A stretch of DNA of 64,000 bases from NCBI GenBank assembly GCA_002102555.1, contig MCFL01000023.1:124001-188000 (forward strand). The letters run 5' to 3'. Below are positions 32,989 to 44,492 of this stretch, piece after piece. The DNA is from Catenaria anguillulae PL171. Lineage: Eukaryota; Blastocladiomycota; Blastocladiomycetes; Blastocladiales; Catenariaceae. How positions within the stretch are numbered: the stretch's first letter is position 1; every line of letters starts with the position of its first letter. Position numbers and translations under genes: made by a program. A model generated the notes under the pieces. That model saw only the letters and a program-made list of their open reading frames with translations, did not search any database and was not told the DNA's origin.

Positions 32989-34253
32989 AATGACTGATAG
33001 TTTTGAGCTCGTCTTGTCGTGCGCCTCAATTGCATGGACTTTTCTTCATTGAATGGTGTGTATTCTTTAAATGCCGTTTGTCGTTGGAGGTTGCCACCTG
33101 ATCCACGACACGCCAAAGAATCAAAAAATGAGAACGGCGCGGTGGACATTCCTTGGTCCGCACAAGAATAGGATGATTGCCTGCGTCCATGTGTACGGGA
33201 GTGCCAGCGCCATGCATGCATGCGCATGTTCAGGCAGGCAATCAGCCCAAGAGTACATTATGCAAAATGTTGGAAGCCTGAAAAAGTTGACCGGATCAGG
33301 AGAGCTAACCTGGGAAGACTCCCATTCCGAGGCCGAATGGGTAGGCGAAGACGAAAAGACCCCTGTGTTGCTAATGAAAGCGTGGTACATACTGGCAGCG
33401 AGCCAGCCAGCCCATCATCGTATACATGTGGACATTGTGCCTTGTAATGTACAGTACTTCCAGTCATCTCACCAATCTGGGTTGGTAAATCTTTACTGAA
33501 CGCGTCCGATCGGTGGCCGACGCGTTCCACCCACCAAACTCTCACAAACCTCCAGACAGATTCACCTGCTGCCCGAACTATGCATGGTCATCAGAGTGAA
33601 CCTCAACAATGGAAACGAAAACCAAGAGCCCTCGGCAACCAGAATGTCATCAGCATGCGGATCTCATGAAGCAACTGTCAATCATGACTGGTCCCTTCAG
33701 TGGAAACAGCAGATACCCGACCCAAGGTCACAGTCGCACCGTGAATGGCGGTAAACTCAAGAACGAAATGGAGGATTCAGCCTTGGATGATAAGTGCGTC
33801 TTGAATCCGCTGATGAAGCACCCAAAAGCGTATGAACTTGCGGTATGTGTTGCGAGAGCCATGTCTGCACACCATTCGGTTGGTAATGGAAAGAGTACCT
33901 AATAAAACTGAGCATGTGGATCCGTCTAGAATCGCATCTTTCTCCGGCTTCAGCACCACTATCCGCCGTCATCCCTGCGCCGCGCAAGCTGCTCCTTGTG
34001 CCCGTGCACTTTCCAACTCTTGTCCGACCAAATCCAACTAGTTCGCACGCATGCCCTATTGCTTCTTGGAGCATCAATTCCAGTGCCCGAGAACCCCCAT
34101 CAAATTGAGCACACCGCCTTTGTTTGTGGAGTGTTTTTCTTCCTACACCGGCTGTACCTTGCCTTTCACCGCCCATCGATTCCGCATCCTCCATTGACAC
34201 GTGGTGATGCGACCGCCGGCGAGGCGCATTCACATCGGATCACCTTACTATCT
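32989..34253. other. Intergenic, no supported gene
   Basis: About 1.26 kb between divergent start codons. Short frames on both strands show no domain; nothing recognised. Confidence 0.4.
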
Positions 34254-35087
34254 ATGGCACAGCGGATGGATGCAGAGAGCAGAAAGAGAGATCTCTTGCA
34301 AAAGGAACGCAGGTACTCTCACAGCTCACGTTCGCGGCCCGCGAGTCCAGGATTCGGAACACCGGCGAGCGCATATCAGGGGGAAAAGTCACCAGCTGGA
34401 TTCCGTGTGTTGAGTGCCATCGCTTCCCCGATGCATTCACGTCCCTCATCACCATTTGCCCATTTCGACGACGAGGGCGACGGGTCGGACGCAAATCAGC
34501 CTATGGACACGTCTCTCACGACGCAAGAGTTGCTGGAGATGTTGTTGCAGTCCGCACAGGATACGATGGCTCAGCAATCGAAATCCATTGTGCGCGACTT
34601 GCTCCACAACTGCTGCGAAGATGTGGACCGATTTCTCTTGCCCAAGCACGGCAATCATCGGAACGATGTCAAGGTCGACTGGACACACCCGACTCTCTCA
34701 GATATTGTGGACATTGTTGGCCGGCTCATCATGGTGGTGTTTACTTTGAAGGAGGAGGTCAAGATTGGTCCCAACACGACAAAATCTATTGCAACATCAC
34801 AAGCACCTGGCGTGAGCCAAGCAAACTCGCGAGCCAGCTCACGTCCCGCGTCGCCCATCCGTGGTCCTACATCAGAGTTGGTCACGGCATCAAAGGGTGA
34901 AAAGCCTGGGGTCCCTCGCCCTGCGTGGGGGATTAGCTACTCGGCCAAAGTGCGGCAACATCGCGACAGAGAAAAGAAGGCAAAGGAAGTTTCGAAAGGT
35001 AAACAGGGAGTGGGTGACTTGGACAAGTCTCCCAAGCCAAAGGATCGTGCAAAGCCCAAGGAGCCAGAACGAAGGTGGATGCCTTAA
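34254..35087 (+). CDS. Orphan protein with helical core
   Basis: Single exon of 277 residues starting MAQRMDAESRKRDLLQKE. The open frame extends upstream to 33996, but that part reads like untranslated sequence, and the ATG at 34254 is preferred. An N-terminal basic/Ser-rich stretch (RYSHSSRSRPASPGFGTP) precedes a helical region (TQELLEMLLQSAQDTMAQQ, then VRDLLHNCCEDVDRFL) and a segment WTHPTLSDIVDIVGRLIMVV. The tail is Lys/Pro-rich (KKAKEVSKGKQG). No family recognised. It converges on the ZMYND12-like gene, with 132 bases between stop codons. Confidence 0.5.
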   Translation: MAQRMDAESRKRDLLQKERRYSHSSRSRPASPGFGTPASAYQGEKSPAGFRVLSAIASPMHSRPSSPFAHFDDEGDGSDANQPMDTSLTTQELLEMLLQSAQDTMAQQSKSIVRDLLHNCCEDVDRFLLPKHGNHRNDVKVDWTHPTLSDIVDIVGRLIMVVFTLKEEVKIGPNTTKSIATSQAPGVSQANSRASSRPASPIRGPTSELVTASKGEKPGVPRPAWGISYSAKVRQHRDREKKAKEVSKGKQGVGDLDKSPKPKDRAKPKEPERRWMP

Positions 35088-35219
35088 AGATACGGTTGGC
35101 TGGTGGCCCGTTGTGTGCGAAAAGCTTGGCACATGATGTCCATGTCCTGTGTATGAATAGTTCAGCAAGAACATTTGTAACGAATCAAAAAGTATTCACG
35201 TCTGGACAGCGAAAACACA

Positions 35220-36851
35220 TCATCCAGCGGTCACGGCATTCTCTGCCTTTGTCGCCCCCAACGAAAACGAGTCAGCCAGCGGAGCAGAATCCACCACTTC
35301 GGTCCCAATCTGTTCGGCAACCTCGTACACTTCCTTCCATTCCTTTCCATTGGGATCCAACTCGCCCAACAGCCATCCTTGTCCGTGCAACCCCATGCCA
35401 TTTCTCGCCCTTTCTTGTGCACCCGCCAAATCCCCTGTGGCGGCCAAGTAGAGGGCATGAATCAATTGCGTCTTGACGAGGAGCCTAGGCGTCAATGCGA
35501 AAAACTCTTCGATGCGTGCAAACATGACTGCGCATTCGGCGCGTTGGGCCACATCGAGGTGCGAGCCAATTTGTGTGAGGAAATCAATGGCTTGTGCACG
35601 GTTGAGCGTCGGAAAGATTTTGCTTGCAGTTTGGCCGGTGGCGCTCATTGCAGCCACGAGTAGCGCCACCTCGGATAGTCCCGAGTCAGGTGGGGCACCA
35701 TTCCCGTCTTCGTCCTCCCGTCCTTGGGCGTCATGCATTGCTTGCTTGATTTGAGCAATCATCCACATGGCCCAGGTTTCAACCACATGCGCAAACGCGG
35801 CCGTCGCGCCGTGCCGTCCTTCGGTCGAATCCATGGCGGCAAACGCCTGGCCGAGCTGAAAGTATCCACCCGAAACTTGAATACCCGTGGGGCCATGAAG
35901 TTGCGACGAGAGGAAGATGGCGCGTGACAAGTGCGCGACGGATTCGCGCAGGTGACCCCGCGAGAGGTACAGCAGGCCAAAGTTGTGGCTGAGCTTGGCT
36001 TGGATGGCACATGTGCTGGAATCAAAGGACGAAGCCGCGGATGGCACATCCGTTGAAGAAGGCTGGGCTGGAGCCGCTGTCGCGGAATTGGGCTGCTTGG
36101 ATGCGACGGCGGGCGGACACATGCCTCCTGGGGACAGCTTGGTGAGGGACCATTTGGCAGAGGCTAGGTATTCTTCCGCTTGATCGTATTGTTTCAATCC
36201 GATTGATGCTTCTCCAAGAAGCAAGTAACAGGGAACCAATTCCAGCGCATGCTGGCCGTAAATGTCGATGCAGGACCGCAATGCTTGCAACGCAGCAGGG
36301 ATCGCGTACGCGAATTCACCCTCAAACAATAACTTCTGAGCGTCAGTTCTAGTAATTTGCAAAAGTGTTTGCTGCACATGGTTGTCAGTGCGTCTCAAAG
36401 ACATTGAATGCAGAATCATTATACACATACCCGCAGTTCCAGGATCTCCTTTTGCTTGTTCTTCCTCTCCTGATCCGACCCAAGAAACGGGACAGGCGAG
36501 CGAAGCCGACGAAGAATCACGCAAATCTTTTCGTGAATTGCTGCTTGGTCGAGAAGCTGATGCTCCTTGTCACTGAATGTTTCCCTGTCAGCCCAATGCT
36601 CGTTTTCCGTTGAAGCGGACGTAGATAGGTTACCAGTAGTACGTGCATCGACAAGTCGGGCAAACGAGGTGTGCTGGGCGTCCGCAAAGCTCGCAGCCGT
36701 GCTTGACGTTCTTTGGGTTGGCGAGCGGGTTAATTTGGTATGGGACTGCAGGGAGGTTGACCTGGGACTGCTCAGACGCAAACACGGGATCTGCGCCCGC
36801 GACGTGAGCCGCAGCGGTCAGGATCGGCCGTGGTGGGAGGTCGGGCGCCAT
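35220..36851 (-). CDS. ZMYND12: ZMYND12-like MYND-TPR protein (flagellar)
   Basis: Three exons, 36851-36634, 36572-36431 and 36371-35220, encode 503 residues. Exon 1 ends in a MYND-type cysteine cluster (CELCGRPAHLVCPTC, then CTYYC completed across the 61-nt intron). Exon 2 reads DKEHQLLDQAAIHEKICVIL and SPVPFLGSDQER. Exon 3 contains TPR-like helices: DAQKLLFEGEFAYAIPAALQ, ELVPCYLLLGEASIGLKQYD, LSHNFGLLYLSRGHL and VSGGYFQLGQAFAAMDS. This order and these phrases match animal ZMYND12, an axoneme-associated protein needed for sperm flagella. The protein is longer than the human one (~365 residues) because of an Ala/Pro/Ser insert and an extended C-terminus. A flagellar role here is inferred from the family. 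The gene is divergent from the 37570 orphan. Confidence 0.85.
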
Positions 36852-37569
36852 GCTGATGGAGTAAGGAATGATGAATGCTTAAGCTTCCGAATCTGAGGGA
36901 TGGGGACTGTATGCTATTGTCATTGTTTTCGATGACTCGGCCATCAGCGTGGGAACAAGATCAACAGGTGCTCAAAACATGTGCTCATGTGATCGAAAGA
37001 GGCGAATCGAAGGCCGACGCGTCTTACACTTGACGTGGGAACAAGCCGTCGCAATTGGATTGACGTCAGCGATTCAAGTGACAGAAAATGACCCTCTTGC
37101 AAGAAAATTTGCAGACGGAGTGAGTGGTCAACACGCAACAGCAAGTACAGCATTACCCTTGGCGGCAAAGTTGAGATTTGGGTTTTCCGCGTTCGTTCAG
37201 ATCTGCTCTCCCTCCGATTGCTTGCTTGCATTATTGTACAGGGAGGATGGATATAAATACGGAGCAGCTCCCGCCAAAGATTCAACTCAACCTTCTTGCT
37301 CTCTTCCATATTGAAATCTATATTTTTCCCCCACCCCTTGACGACTTGGCCGACTTTACGAAATTGACTTTCCTTCCATACAGACTTGATGTTTGACTTT
37401 CTTTGACCTTTTCGACGATAAACTCGACGACCAATAAACCTCCAAATCAGCGAGTCTGTCACTGGCTCGGATTCAAAATTGATTCGCTTCCCACGCTTTA
37501 CCCCACTCGTTTGCGCACGGCGATCTCTGGTTCTCATCTGTCGCGAACACGCAACCACTGTTGACGACA
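36852..37569. promoter_or_regulatory. Divergent intergenic region with TATA-like box
   Basis: 718 bases between two divergent start codons. A TATAAAT sequence at 37252-37258 lies 312 bases before the plus-strand ATG and could be its TATA box. A minus-strand open frame here (36944-37603) has no coding features. Confidence 0.4.
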
Positions 37570-40275
37570 ATGCCGGCAACCATGTGGCCCACGCCAGCTG
37601 CAAAAGCCGCGCCGATCCCTTCGTCCACTCGTTCCATGGCTGGTATGGTCAGTGATTCTGGCTCAAGCGACGGGTCGTCGCTGTCGTCGTCGCTTCCACT
37701 GGCGTCCATTTGGGGTCCATTAGAACCGCCTGGTCGCCACTTGACCAGCACGCCGACCAAGCTGCAGCACAATCAATTGCACCCCTCCAAGCCCGCGGGC
37801 ATGACTGCTGGCTTGGCCACAATGGATGCGTCACGATATGGCCCTCAGATTGCTGCTCAGCACGGCTGGCCGAAACTCCAACTTCACTCGACTACCGGTC
37901 CGAGTTCACTCGCGCCGGATAGCTACAACGATTACGCTCAATACCAGCCCGAGGATCAGTCGCATTACCAGCACTGGGATCCAGCCATGTCATCGGCATA
38001 CAATAACGAGGTCTCATTGGCCACCGATCATGCCCCGAACGTGTCGTTTCCCACTCCACTACACGCACATTCGACAAAGCAGAACAAGCCGGCGCCATTG
38101 CTCGCATTGGCAGATATTCTTCGGTACGATGACGCCCTGATCGTATCCTTGGCCTCATTTCTTCAGGACCTAACACGTCGACGACTCGCTATTCACAGCG
38201 AATCGCTCTACTCTCAATCCTCGGGATCAGGCTTCCCACACCCACCATCCTCTGCAACTCTATCCGAATCATCTCTTTACTCGACATCAGAGCCAAGCTT
38301 TTACTCGAGCGCTCCCGTCACACCCATCACCGACTCGTTCTCGTTCCACTCGCACACGCACCCACACTCCAACACGCAGCACCCTCACCTGCCGCTTGCC
38401 AACCGAGCCTCGCAACGCGCAGCCATTGCGCTCATGCTGCAAAACCGCGTCGACATGACCACCATCTGCCAACTTGCTGGCGGGCCCGATTTGGTCTTGG
38501 ACGTGATCAACGCCAACCCAACCGAGTTTGCATCCAAGTTGCCCGAGCTGCATGCCACGTTGCGCGCTAGAGCCGTCTCGAGTTTGGCGCGCGGCGAAAG
38601 TGGCGTGGATGTGAACGATGTGCCCGTGGTGACGACCACGCCGACGAGGACGTCGTTTGGGTTTGAGATCGAGGAGAATCGCAGGCGGTCCATGACGCCA
38701 GTTGCACAACGCAGGATTGCAAAAGTTGGCACGCCAGTCAAGAACCAGCATGTGTCGTCGCAATTGGTGAACTCGTCGGCGTTTCCGCACACGGCGCTTG
38801 AGGCAAACTATCACGACTTGACGATTGCGATTGAACGGCCATCAAGTGCGCCTCTGCCGTGTGCTGGGCCCGGGAGCATCGGCAAAAAGGGAACGGCCGA
38901 GAAAAACAAGATGCGCGGCCAGTTTGTGGATTTGACCACGTCGAGCGGTTCGGTTTCGGTAACTTCAAGCCCAGTGGCGGCAGCAAAGAGGCAAACAGCG
39001 CCTTGCATCACAAGTGGGGCTACTCAAGAGGCAAAGCGTGCGAGCCCACCGCCAAAGCTCAAGCTCAACTTGGCGGCCGCTCCGTTTCATTCTCGTTCGA
39101 GGGCAGGGACGGGCGGCACTGGCATCGCAAAGGAAGTGCCAAGCTCGCCCATTGATGGGGCATTTGCACGCAACATTGTTCCTGCAACGTCAGTTCACCA
39201 CGCCTCTTTGCGATTGGCCATGGCAGCCACGGCGGTTGCGAGTTCTGCACCTGAAACATTTGCGGCTTCGGTCGCTGCACATGTTGGCAACAGGTTGGTT
39301 GCTGCCCAGCAGCAACAAGCGCTCACGACCTTGGACGACGACAGTTGGGACGAGTACTACTATCAAACCCCACCGAGGAACAACAGGCAAGGAGTCTTGC
39401 GGAGTTCCAAGGCCGGTGCACTCTCAGTGGAATCAGACAGTGACTCGCGCACGGCGACTCCAACGTCCTACCACCGCTCAACCGTCGAGGCCGCAAAACC
39501 GTCGCCCTTGGCCGTTCGCACATTGACGCAACCCGTCCGCTCGTCCGTAGCCACTCGACAGACGGACTCACCCACTCCATACGACAACGGCAATGCCGCC
39601 GACGGCCCACTTGGCCGTGACGATATTGTCCGAATCCAATCAGTGAGCTTCACGCACGCGTTCAATGCGGGCAAACTGCGCATGTTCTTGCACTCGCACA
39701 AGGATCTCAAGCACTTTGCAACGTTTGACTATGTGTCCATTCCCGAGGATGCGTTCAATGCGTTCATGGGTGATACTGAGGCAATTTGGTCGTTTCGGTT
39801 CGTGACACGCCCAAGCACCGTTGCATCAGCGGGCGGCCCCAACACGGGGACATGTGCTGGATCGAATGGCCGTGTTCGCACCGGGCTTGTGCTCAACGCG
39901 TCGGGCCAATCGTGGGAGTTTTCGGCAAAGGACTTTTTGCCCGCGGGATCCAAGGCACTCACGCTCGGCGACTGGGTGTGCATGCAGCCGCTGGACTCGT
40001 TTGTTATGCGGCTTCCCAAGGCACAGGTGGACTTGCGGTTCAACGTGGTTGAGTTTAATGGGCTTGTGCGCCTGCAAAAGGTGGTTGTGCCACCGACCAT
40101 GTCGATTAATGTCAAGTCGATGGGATTGGGGTTGGACGGGAACTTGTATTGGGTGCCTCAGGAGGCGCACATGGTTGCAGGTGCATTGGTGCCAAGGTTT
40201 GGATTGGGTAGGTTGGAACCGCAAATGGTGACAATCGTGCCTCGCGGCCAAGGCGGGGTGTGGAAGAAATGGTGA
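37570..40275 (+). CDS. Orphan 901-residue protein with conserved-looking C-terminal domain
   Basis: Single exon, ATG at 37570. The first ~680 residues are Ser/Thr/Pro-rich and mostly disordered, broken by two short helical pieces (LADILRYDDALIVSLASFLQ at about residue 180; NRASQRAAIALMLQNRVDMT at about 278). From about residue 681 the sequence becomes ordered: DDIVRIQSVSFTHAFNAGKL, FLHSHKDLKHFATFDYVSIP, then a beta-rich run (TGLVLNASGQSWEFSAKDFL, GDWVCMQPLDSFVMRLPK, VDLRFNVVEFNGLVRLQKVV) to GVWKKW. The C-terminal ~220 residues look like one beta-sandwich-type domain that I cannot name. No signal peptide or membrane segment. The long clean frame makes a real gene very likely; function is unknown. 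Confidence 0.65.
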   Translation: MPATMWPTPAAKAAPIPSSTRSMAGMVSDSGSSDGSSLSSSLPLASIWGPLEPPGRHLTSTPTKLQHNQLHPSKPAGMTAGLATMDASRYGPQIAAQHGWPKLQLHSTTGPSSLAPDSYNDYAQYQPEDQSHYQHWDPAMSSAYNNEVSLATDHAPNVSFPTPLHAHSTKQNKPAPLLALADILRYDDALIVSLASFLQDLTRRRLAIHSESLYSQSSGSGFPHPPSSATLSESSLYSTSEPSFYSSAPVTPITDSFSFHSHTHPHSNTQHPHLPLANRASQRAAIALMLQNRVDMTTICQLAGGPDLVLDVINANPTEFASKLPELHATLRARAVSSLARGESGVDVNDVPVVTTTPTRTSFGFEIEENRRRSMTPVAQRRIAKVGTPVKNQHVSSQLVNSSAFPHTALEANYHDLTIAIERPSSAPLPCAGPGSIGKKGTAEKNKMRGQFVDLTTSSGSVSVTSSPVAAAKRQTAPCITSGATQEAKRASPPPKLKLNLAAAPFHSRSRAGTGGTGIAKEVPSSPIDGAFARNIVPATSVHHASLRLAMAATAVASSAPETFAASVAAHVGNRLVAAQQQQALTTLDDDSWDEYYYQTPPRNNRQGVLRSSKAGALSVESDSDSRTATPTSYHRSTVEAAKPSPLAVRTLTQPVRSSVATRQTDSPTPYDNGNAADGPLGRDDIVRIQSVSFTHAFNAGKLRMFLHSHKDLKHFATFDYVSIPEDAFNAFMGDTEAIWSFRFVTRPSTVASAGGPNTGTCAGSNGRVRTGLVLNASGQSWEFSAKDFLPAGSKALTLGDWVCMQPLDSFVMRLPKAQVDLRFNVVEFNGLVRLQKVVVPPTMSINVKSMGLGLDGNLYWVPQEAHMVAGALVPRFGLGRLEPQMVTIVPRGQGGVWKKW

Positions 40276-41255
40276 GCACTTTGCCAAAACCGGGTAGACG
40301 CGGCGAGTTCATTCGACTGCTACTCGCAGCCACATTGACTTATTGGATTTCGGATTTCGACGTTTCATTGCCTGCCCTACTACACAAGACGACCGGAAGG
40401 ATGCGCGGATTCCCAGCTTCTCATACAACCCACTGCCTCCTTTTATGTACATAGACAAACCATCGAGTCGACTCGCGTGCTCGAAGGTCATTCATTCAAC
40501 TCTCTCTTTCAATTCTTCAACACCCATCTCTGACCCCGTCTGTCGGGTCTTTCTTCTCCTCCGCCCTCATCGCGTCTCATGTTTACCCACACTTGTACAT
40601 GCGCCTTCTCGTTGTTCATGCTTTGTTTTGTCCCAAAGCCGTCGACTTGTCGTTCACTTGTCCTCTTAACTATCTGACCTGTTCATATCCACCAATGACT
40701 GGGCGCTCGATCATGGGATGCTGCATCCAACTTTCTTTCCACCCCGTTGCCTTGCACATGTACTTGATCTTGTCTTCCCTCGATGCCAGGTCCTCTGTTG
40801 ACTTGTTTGCCTCCAGTTCTCAGCGTCTGATTTTCGCGATCAAAAATGCTTGCCCCCACTGGCAGTTGAACATGCCCTTGCTCGCTGATTGCGCTTGACG
40901 ACGTGATGTGATGGGGAAATAAGTACAGCGAATTGACAATTCATGGCATGGTGAGGACTTCAGTCGACAGTATACATAGGTCGCGAGCGCTCCTGTTCGA
41001 GACGTGGACACTGAGTGGTCAGGCTTGCAAACTCCGCAAGTGGCGCCCGCATCTCGCCTTTGCTGAAGGAGGTCGAGTATCGTGGAGTCGAGTCAGTCAC
41101 GCCACAACTGGGCTTTCAACTTTGGCGTTTTTGAACCGCAAACTTTTTCTGTCGAGAAATCTGCTCATGGATTAAAAATTGTAACAAGATATCTCAACAC
41201 ATGGGGTTCTGAATTTATCCTCACTTCTCGCATTTCCGTCCTACTCCATGAATCC
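40276..41255. other. Intergenic, no supported gene
   Basis: 980 bases, CT-rich in the middle. The frame of the following gene is open from 41082 but has no ATG before 41256. Confidence 0.4.
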
Positions 41256-44200
41256 ATGACCGAAACCATGCACATCCCTTCAATACCGGCTATGGCCACC
41301 CGGCCGTGCTACATTGACCATCATCGCGACGGCTCGCCACCACACCTGCTATGCCGCCGAGGGGCACCCCCAAGAGCCTTGGCCATTGGCACGGCGCTCC
41401 TTCTCCTGCTTTCCGCCTGCTCTGCATATGCTTCGGCCCTCCCGCGCCCGAACCCGCTCGCCCAACCTTGGCCACAAGCCCCAGGACCTCCGGCACCTGC
41501 AAGCAGCATTGTCGACCCGGCGCTGACTGTGCCGGCCTTGCAGTGGCGCAAACTCGCCATCGCACCCAACTCTCCCGTCCCGGGACCGCGCCGAGACGCC
41601 GTTTTTGTCTACGAGCACGCATTCAAGAAAATCGTCCTGTTTGGCGGCCGCACAAGGGACAATGTCCCACAGGACGATACATGGGTGCTCGATTTGTACT
41701 CTGCTACATGGACGCTTGTCGACTACAACCCGGCCCGCCCACTGCGTCCGCCCGCGCGATTTGGCGCCATTGCAGGGAGTGACTTGCCGACCACGTCGGA
41801 TCGGCAGGGCGTCATTGTTGGGCTTGGCATGGGCGTCAATGGTCAGGTCTTGTCGGATGTATGGGGATTTCACCTTACGCAAATGAAGTGGGCACCAATC
41901 CCTGCGTCAGGCACGGCGCCTGCATTAGCGAATGCAGTGTCCGGTGTCTCGCCCGAAGAACACAATCAGCCGCCATACTCGACCACGCTCTTGGCGTCGC
42001 TTGGGTCGGCTGCCGATGGCAAGCCGTCGACCGCGTCGTATGCGTTGTCCATTTCCGGCGTCGCTGCAAACTACAACTATTCTACCGTCACCGCGGCTTG
42101 GTCCAAGCTGGACATGGGCTCTACAACACCATCCGCTCGAGCCGATGTCGCAGGTACAATCATGCCGGGGCAAAAGGTGCTTGCCTTCGGCGGATGCTCG
42201 GCCGAGCGGTGCCCAAGAGCAGATGCATGGCTCGCTTCGCCGCAAGGAGCGAGTCGGATGACAGGTGGTCAGGGGGCATGGAAGCAAGTGGATACATGTC
42301 CTGCGCCCAGGAGGGGCGCAGCGGTTGCAAGTCGGCCCGATATCGCCGCGGGAAAGTATCAGAACCAGGCCGTCATGTTTGGCGGTGTGGTGAGTTCGGG
42401 CAGTGGGTCCGCGTCGGAGGAGGACATCAAGGATGGAGTGGTTGCTTATTTTGACGGGGATAGCGTACGTGATTCAATTTGTGTCTGTTTTTCTTGTTTC
42501 CTTGCTCACTTCTTTTAAATCACGCGCCATCAGAGCTCATGGGCACATGTCCTCCCCGCCCCAGCGGCTGGCGCTGACACTCCGTACCCATCTCAACGCG
42601 CTGGTGCTGCCATGACGTCGCACTACGAATCAGGGTCCGTCGTCATGTTTGGTGGACAGCTCGCCGACGGTACCACGACCAACGACGTCTGGATTCTGCA
42701 GTTCAACGCCCCCAACGCACAAAACAAGTACATTGGGTGTTCAACGGCCGCACGTGATGAGGCAACTTCAGGTTTGGGTTCCAGTGGCGCTCGACCAGGC
42801 GCGGGTATCAATGAGCCGTTGCCCGCTGCATTTATGACGTCTGGCTTGGCGCTGATTGTGGTCGGCGCACTGGTTGCGCGTTTCTTGAAACCGATTCCGC
42901 CACCAAAACACCAGCAGCGGCAAGGCCAAGGCGGCCGGATGCGGGCCAACAGCTTCCCGAGTGCCCCACCTCGGACGCCTCCACCCGCATCCATCCCCGC
43001 GCCGCAACTTCCGCCAATCTCATCCCTGCGTGGGCAAACCGCCAGCCCTGGGCCGGGGACGCATCAACCAAATGCACTCGTGCCTCAGCTGTCGCCGACC
43101 ATCCCATCGCATCACATGAGTCTCGACGCTGCTCAGCTTGCGACGCCACCCGCCAAGCCCGAGCGGGCCTGTGCCTCCTGGCTTTGGATTCACATTCTAA
43201 CTTCGCTCATCGGCACGGGCTTGCTCGTTGCGGGCTTTTGGCTCGCCTACATTGCCACCCTCCCAGCCTCTTTCGACCCATCGTCGTCCACGTCCTTCAA
43301 GCTGATTGTCTCGCCACACTCGCTCACATCGCTCGCCTTGCTCGTCCTCCTGGCCGTCGTCACAATCACCTCCTTGTTCCACCCTTACTTCTTCCCTTCA
43401 CTCTCCATTGACCAATCCACGGCGCAAGCCCGCCGGCAATCTGCCATTCAAGCCGCTGCGGCGGCTGCCTCGGCCCACCAAACGGCCGCAATGCAAGGCG
43501 CGCTACGCGACGCCAACGTGGCCGATCCAAGCGTGTACGTTGCGGCCTCGCAACATCACGCCAAACGCGCGGCCATGGCCAAGCTGGCAGCCAATGGCGG
43601 CAAGCCGACGAGCGCTGGTGCAGCTGTCAAGGGTGCGCTTCCGCGCCTTCGCGCCTATGTGCTTGCGCGGCGTGGCGGGTATGCGGGCATGTATCGCCGC
43701 GTGCATCAGGCGCTAGGCACCCTGGCTGTGCTTGTGGGTGTGGTCAATGTGTATGTTGGACTGGTGGAGGCCAAGACCGGGTGGCTATGGTATGCAGGCG
43801 TAGGGATTGTGAACGCGGCTGTGTTCTTGCTGGTGGCTGTGCTGACGCTCATGGGCCGGCCGTCGAAAAAGTCGAGGATGGTCAAATGGGCCAGGCGCGT
43901 CACGGGCGTTTCTACACCGGCTTCGCCCAGGGGACCTGCAGCGGCGGCGGCGGCGGGAAGGGCAAGTGCGCCTGCCGAGGACCCAGGATTGGTTGCTGCG
44001 GCTGCCGCGTTGGGAGCGTTGCCGCAGTTGTCGGCCGGCGGTGGCGGAATGCGGCGAAGTGTAGCTGGCACGGATACCAGTGGGTATGATGACTCGTACG
44101 GGTATGGGGATGATGAGGAGAGTGGCGGCGGACCGGCAACCGTCAGCGGGAGTAGCTGGACGAGCGACGAGGATGGCGCATACTATGGCGGGAATGCGGT

Positions 44201-44492
44201 GGCGATGGCCGCGACTCCAGGGTCGAGTGACTATTCCGGGTCGGAATCACCGCGTAGGTACCATGCGCGGCAGCAGCGGCGGAGGTCTGGTCGGCCGTAT
44301 GAATTGGATCCGGCGGATGACGGCACGTTTCCGCGGCCGAGTCAGCGGCAGGGGATGACAGGGACTGAGGAAGACGACGATGATTTCGAGTTAGATGGCC
44401 CTGGGCAAGAGAGGGTCGGCGGCGATATGTATGATCGCGAGGTGGTGATGATTTCTGTTCCCAAGGCCAGGTTGAGGATTGTGAACGGATAA
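41256..44492 (+). CDS. Kelch-repeat membrane protein with cytochrome b561-like core
   Basis: Two exons, 41256-42464 and 42534-44492, with a 69-nt intron, encode 1055 residues. A hydrophobic segment (ALAIGTALLLLLSACSAYA, about residues 48-66) acts as signal peptide or anchor; later ATGs at 41268 and 41292 are alternative starts. Residues ~100-480 carry Kelch-type units (KKIVLFGGRTRDN then DDTWVLDL; VLAFGGCS; AVMFGGVV; SVVMFGGQL then NDVWIL). Then come hydrophobic segments: ALIVVGALVARF, WLWIHILTSLIGTGLLVAGF, SPHSLTSLALLVLLAVV, VHQALGTLAVLVGVVNVYVG and a fifth. These match the b561 core of DOMON-b561 proteins, with His at 43191, 43317 and 43704. The first helix lacks the usual His, so one heme site may be lost. 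A ~200-residue disordered tail follows. It probably sits in the plasma membrane or endomembranes with the Kelch part outside. Confidence 0.7.

Noticed and set aside
36944-37603. 219-codon minus-strand ORF between ZMYND12-like and the 37570 gene
   Set aside because: It covers the divergent promoter region, including the TATA-like box, and extends into the plus-strand gene; no recognisable domain.
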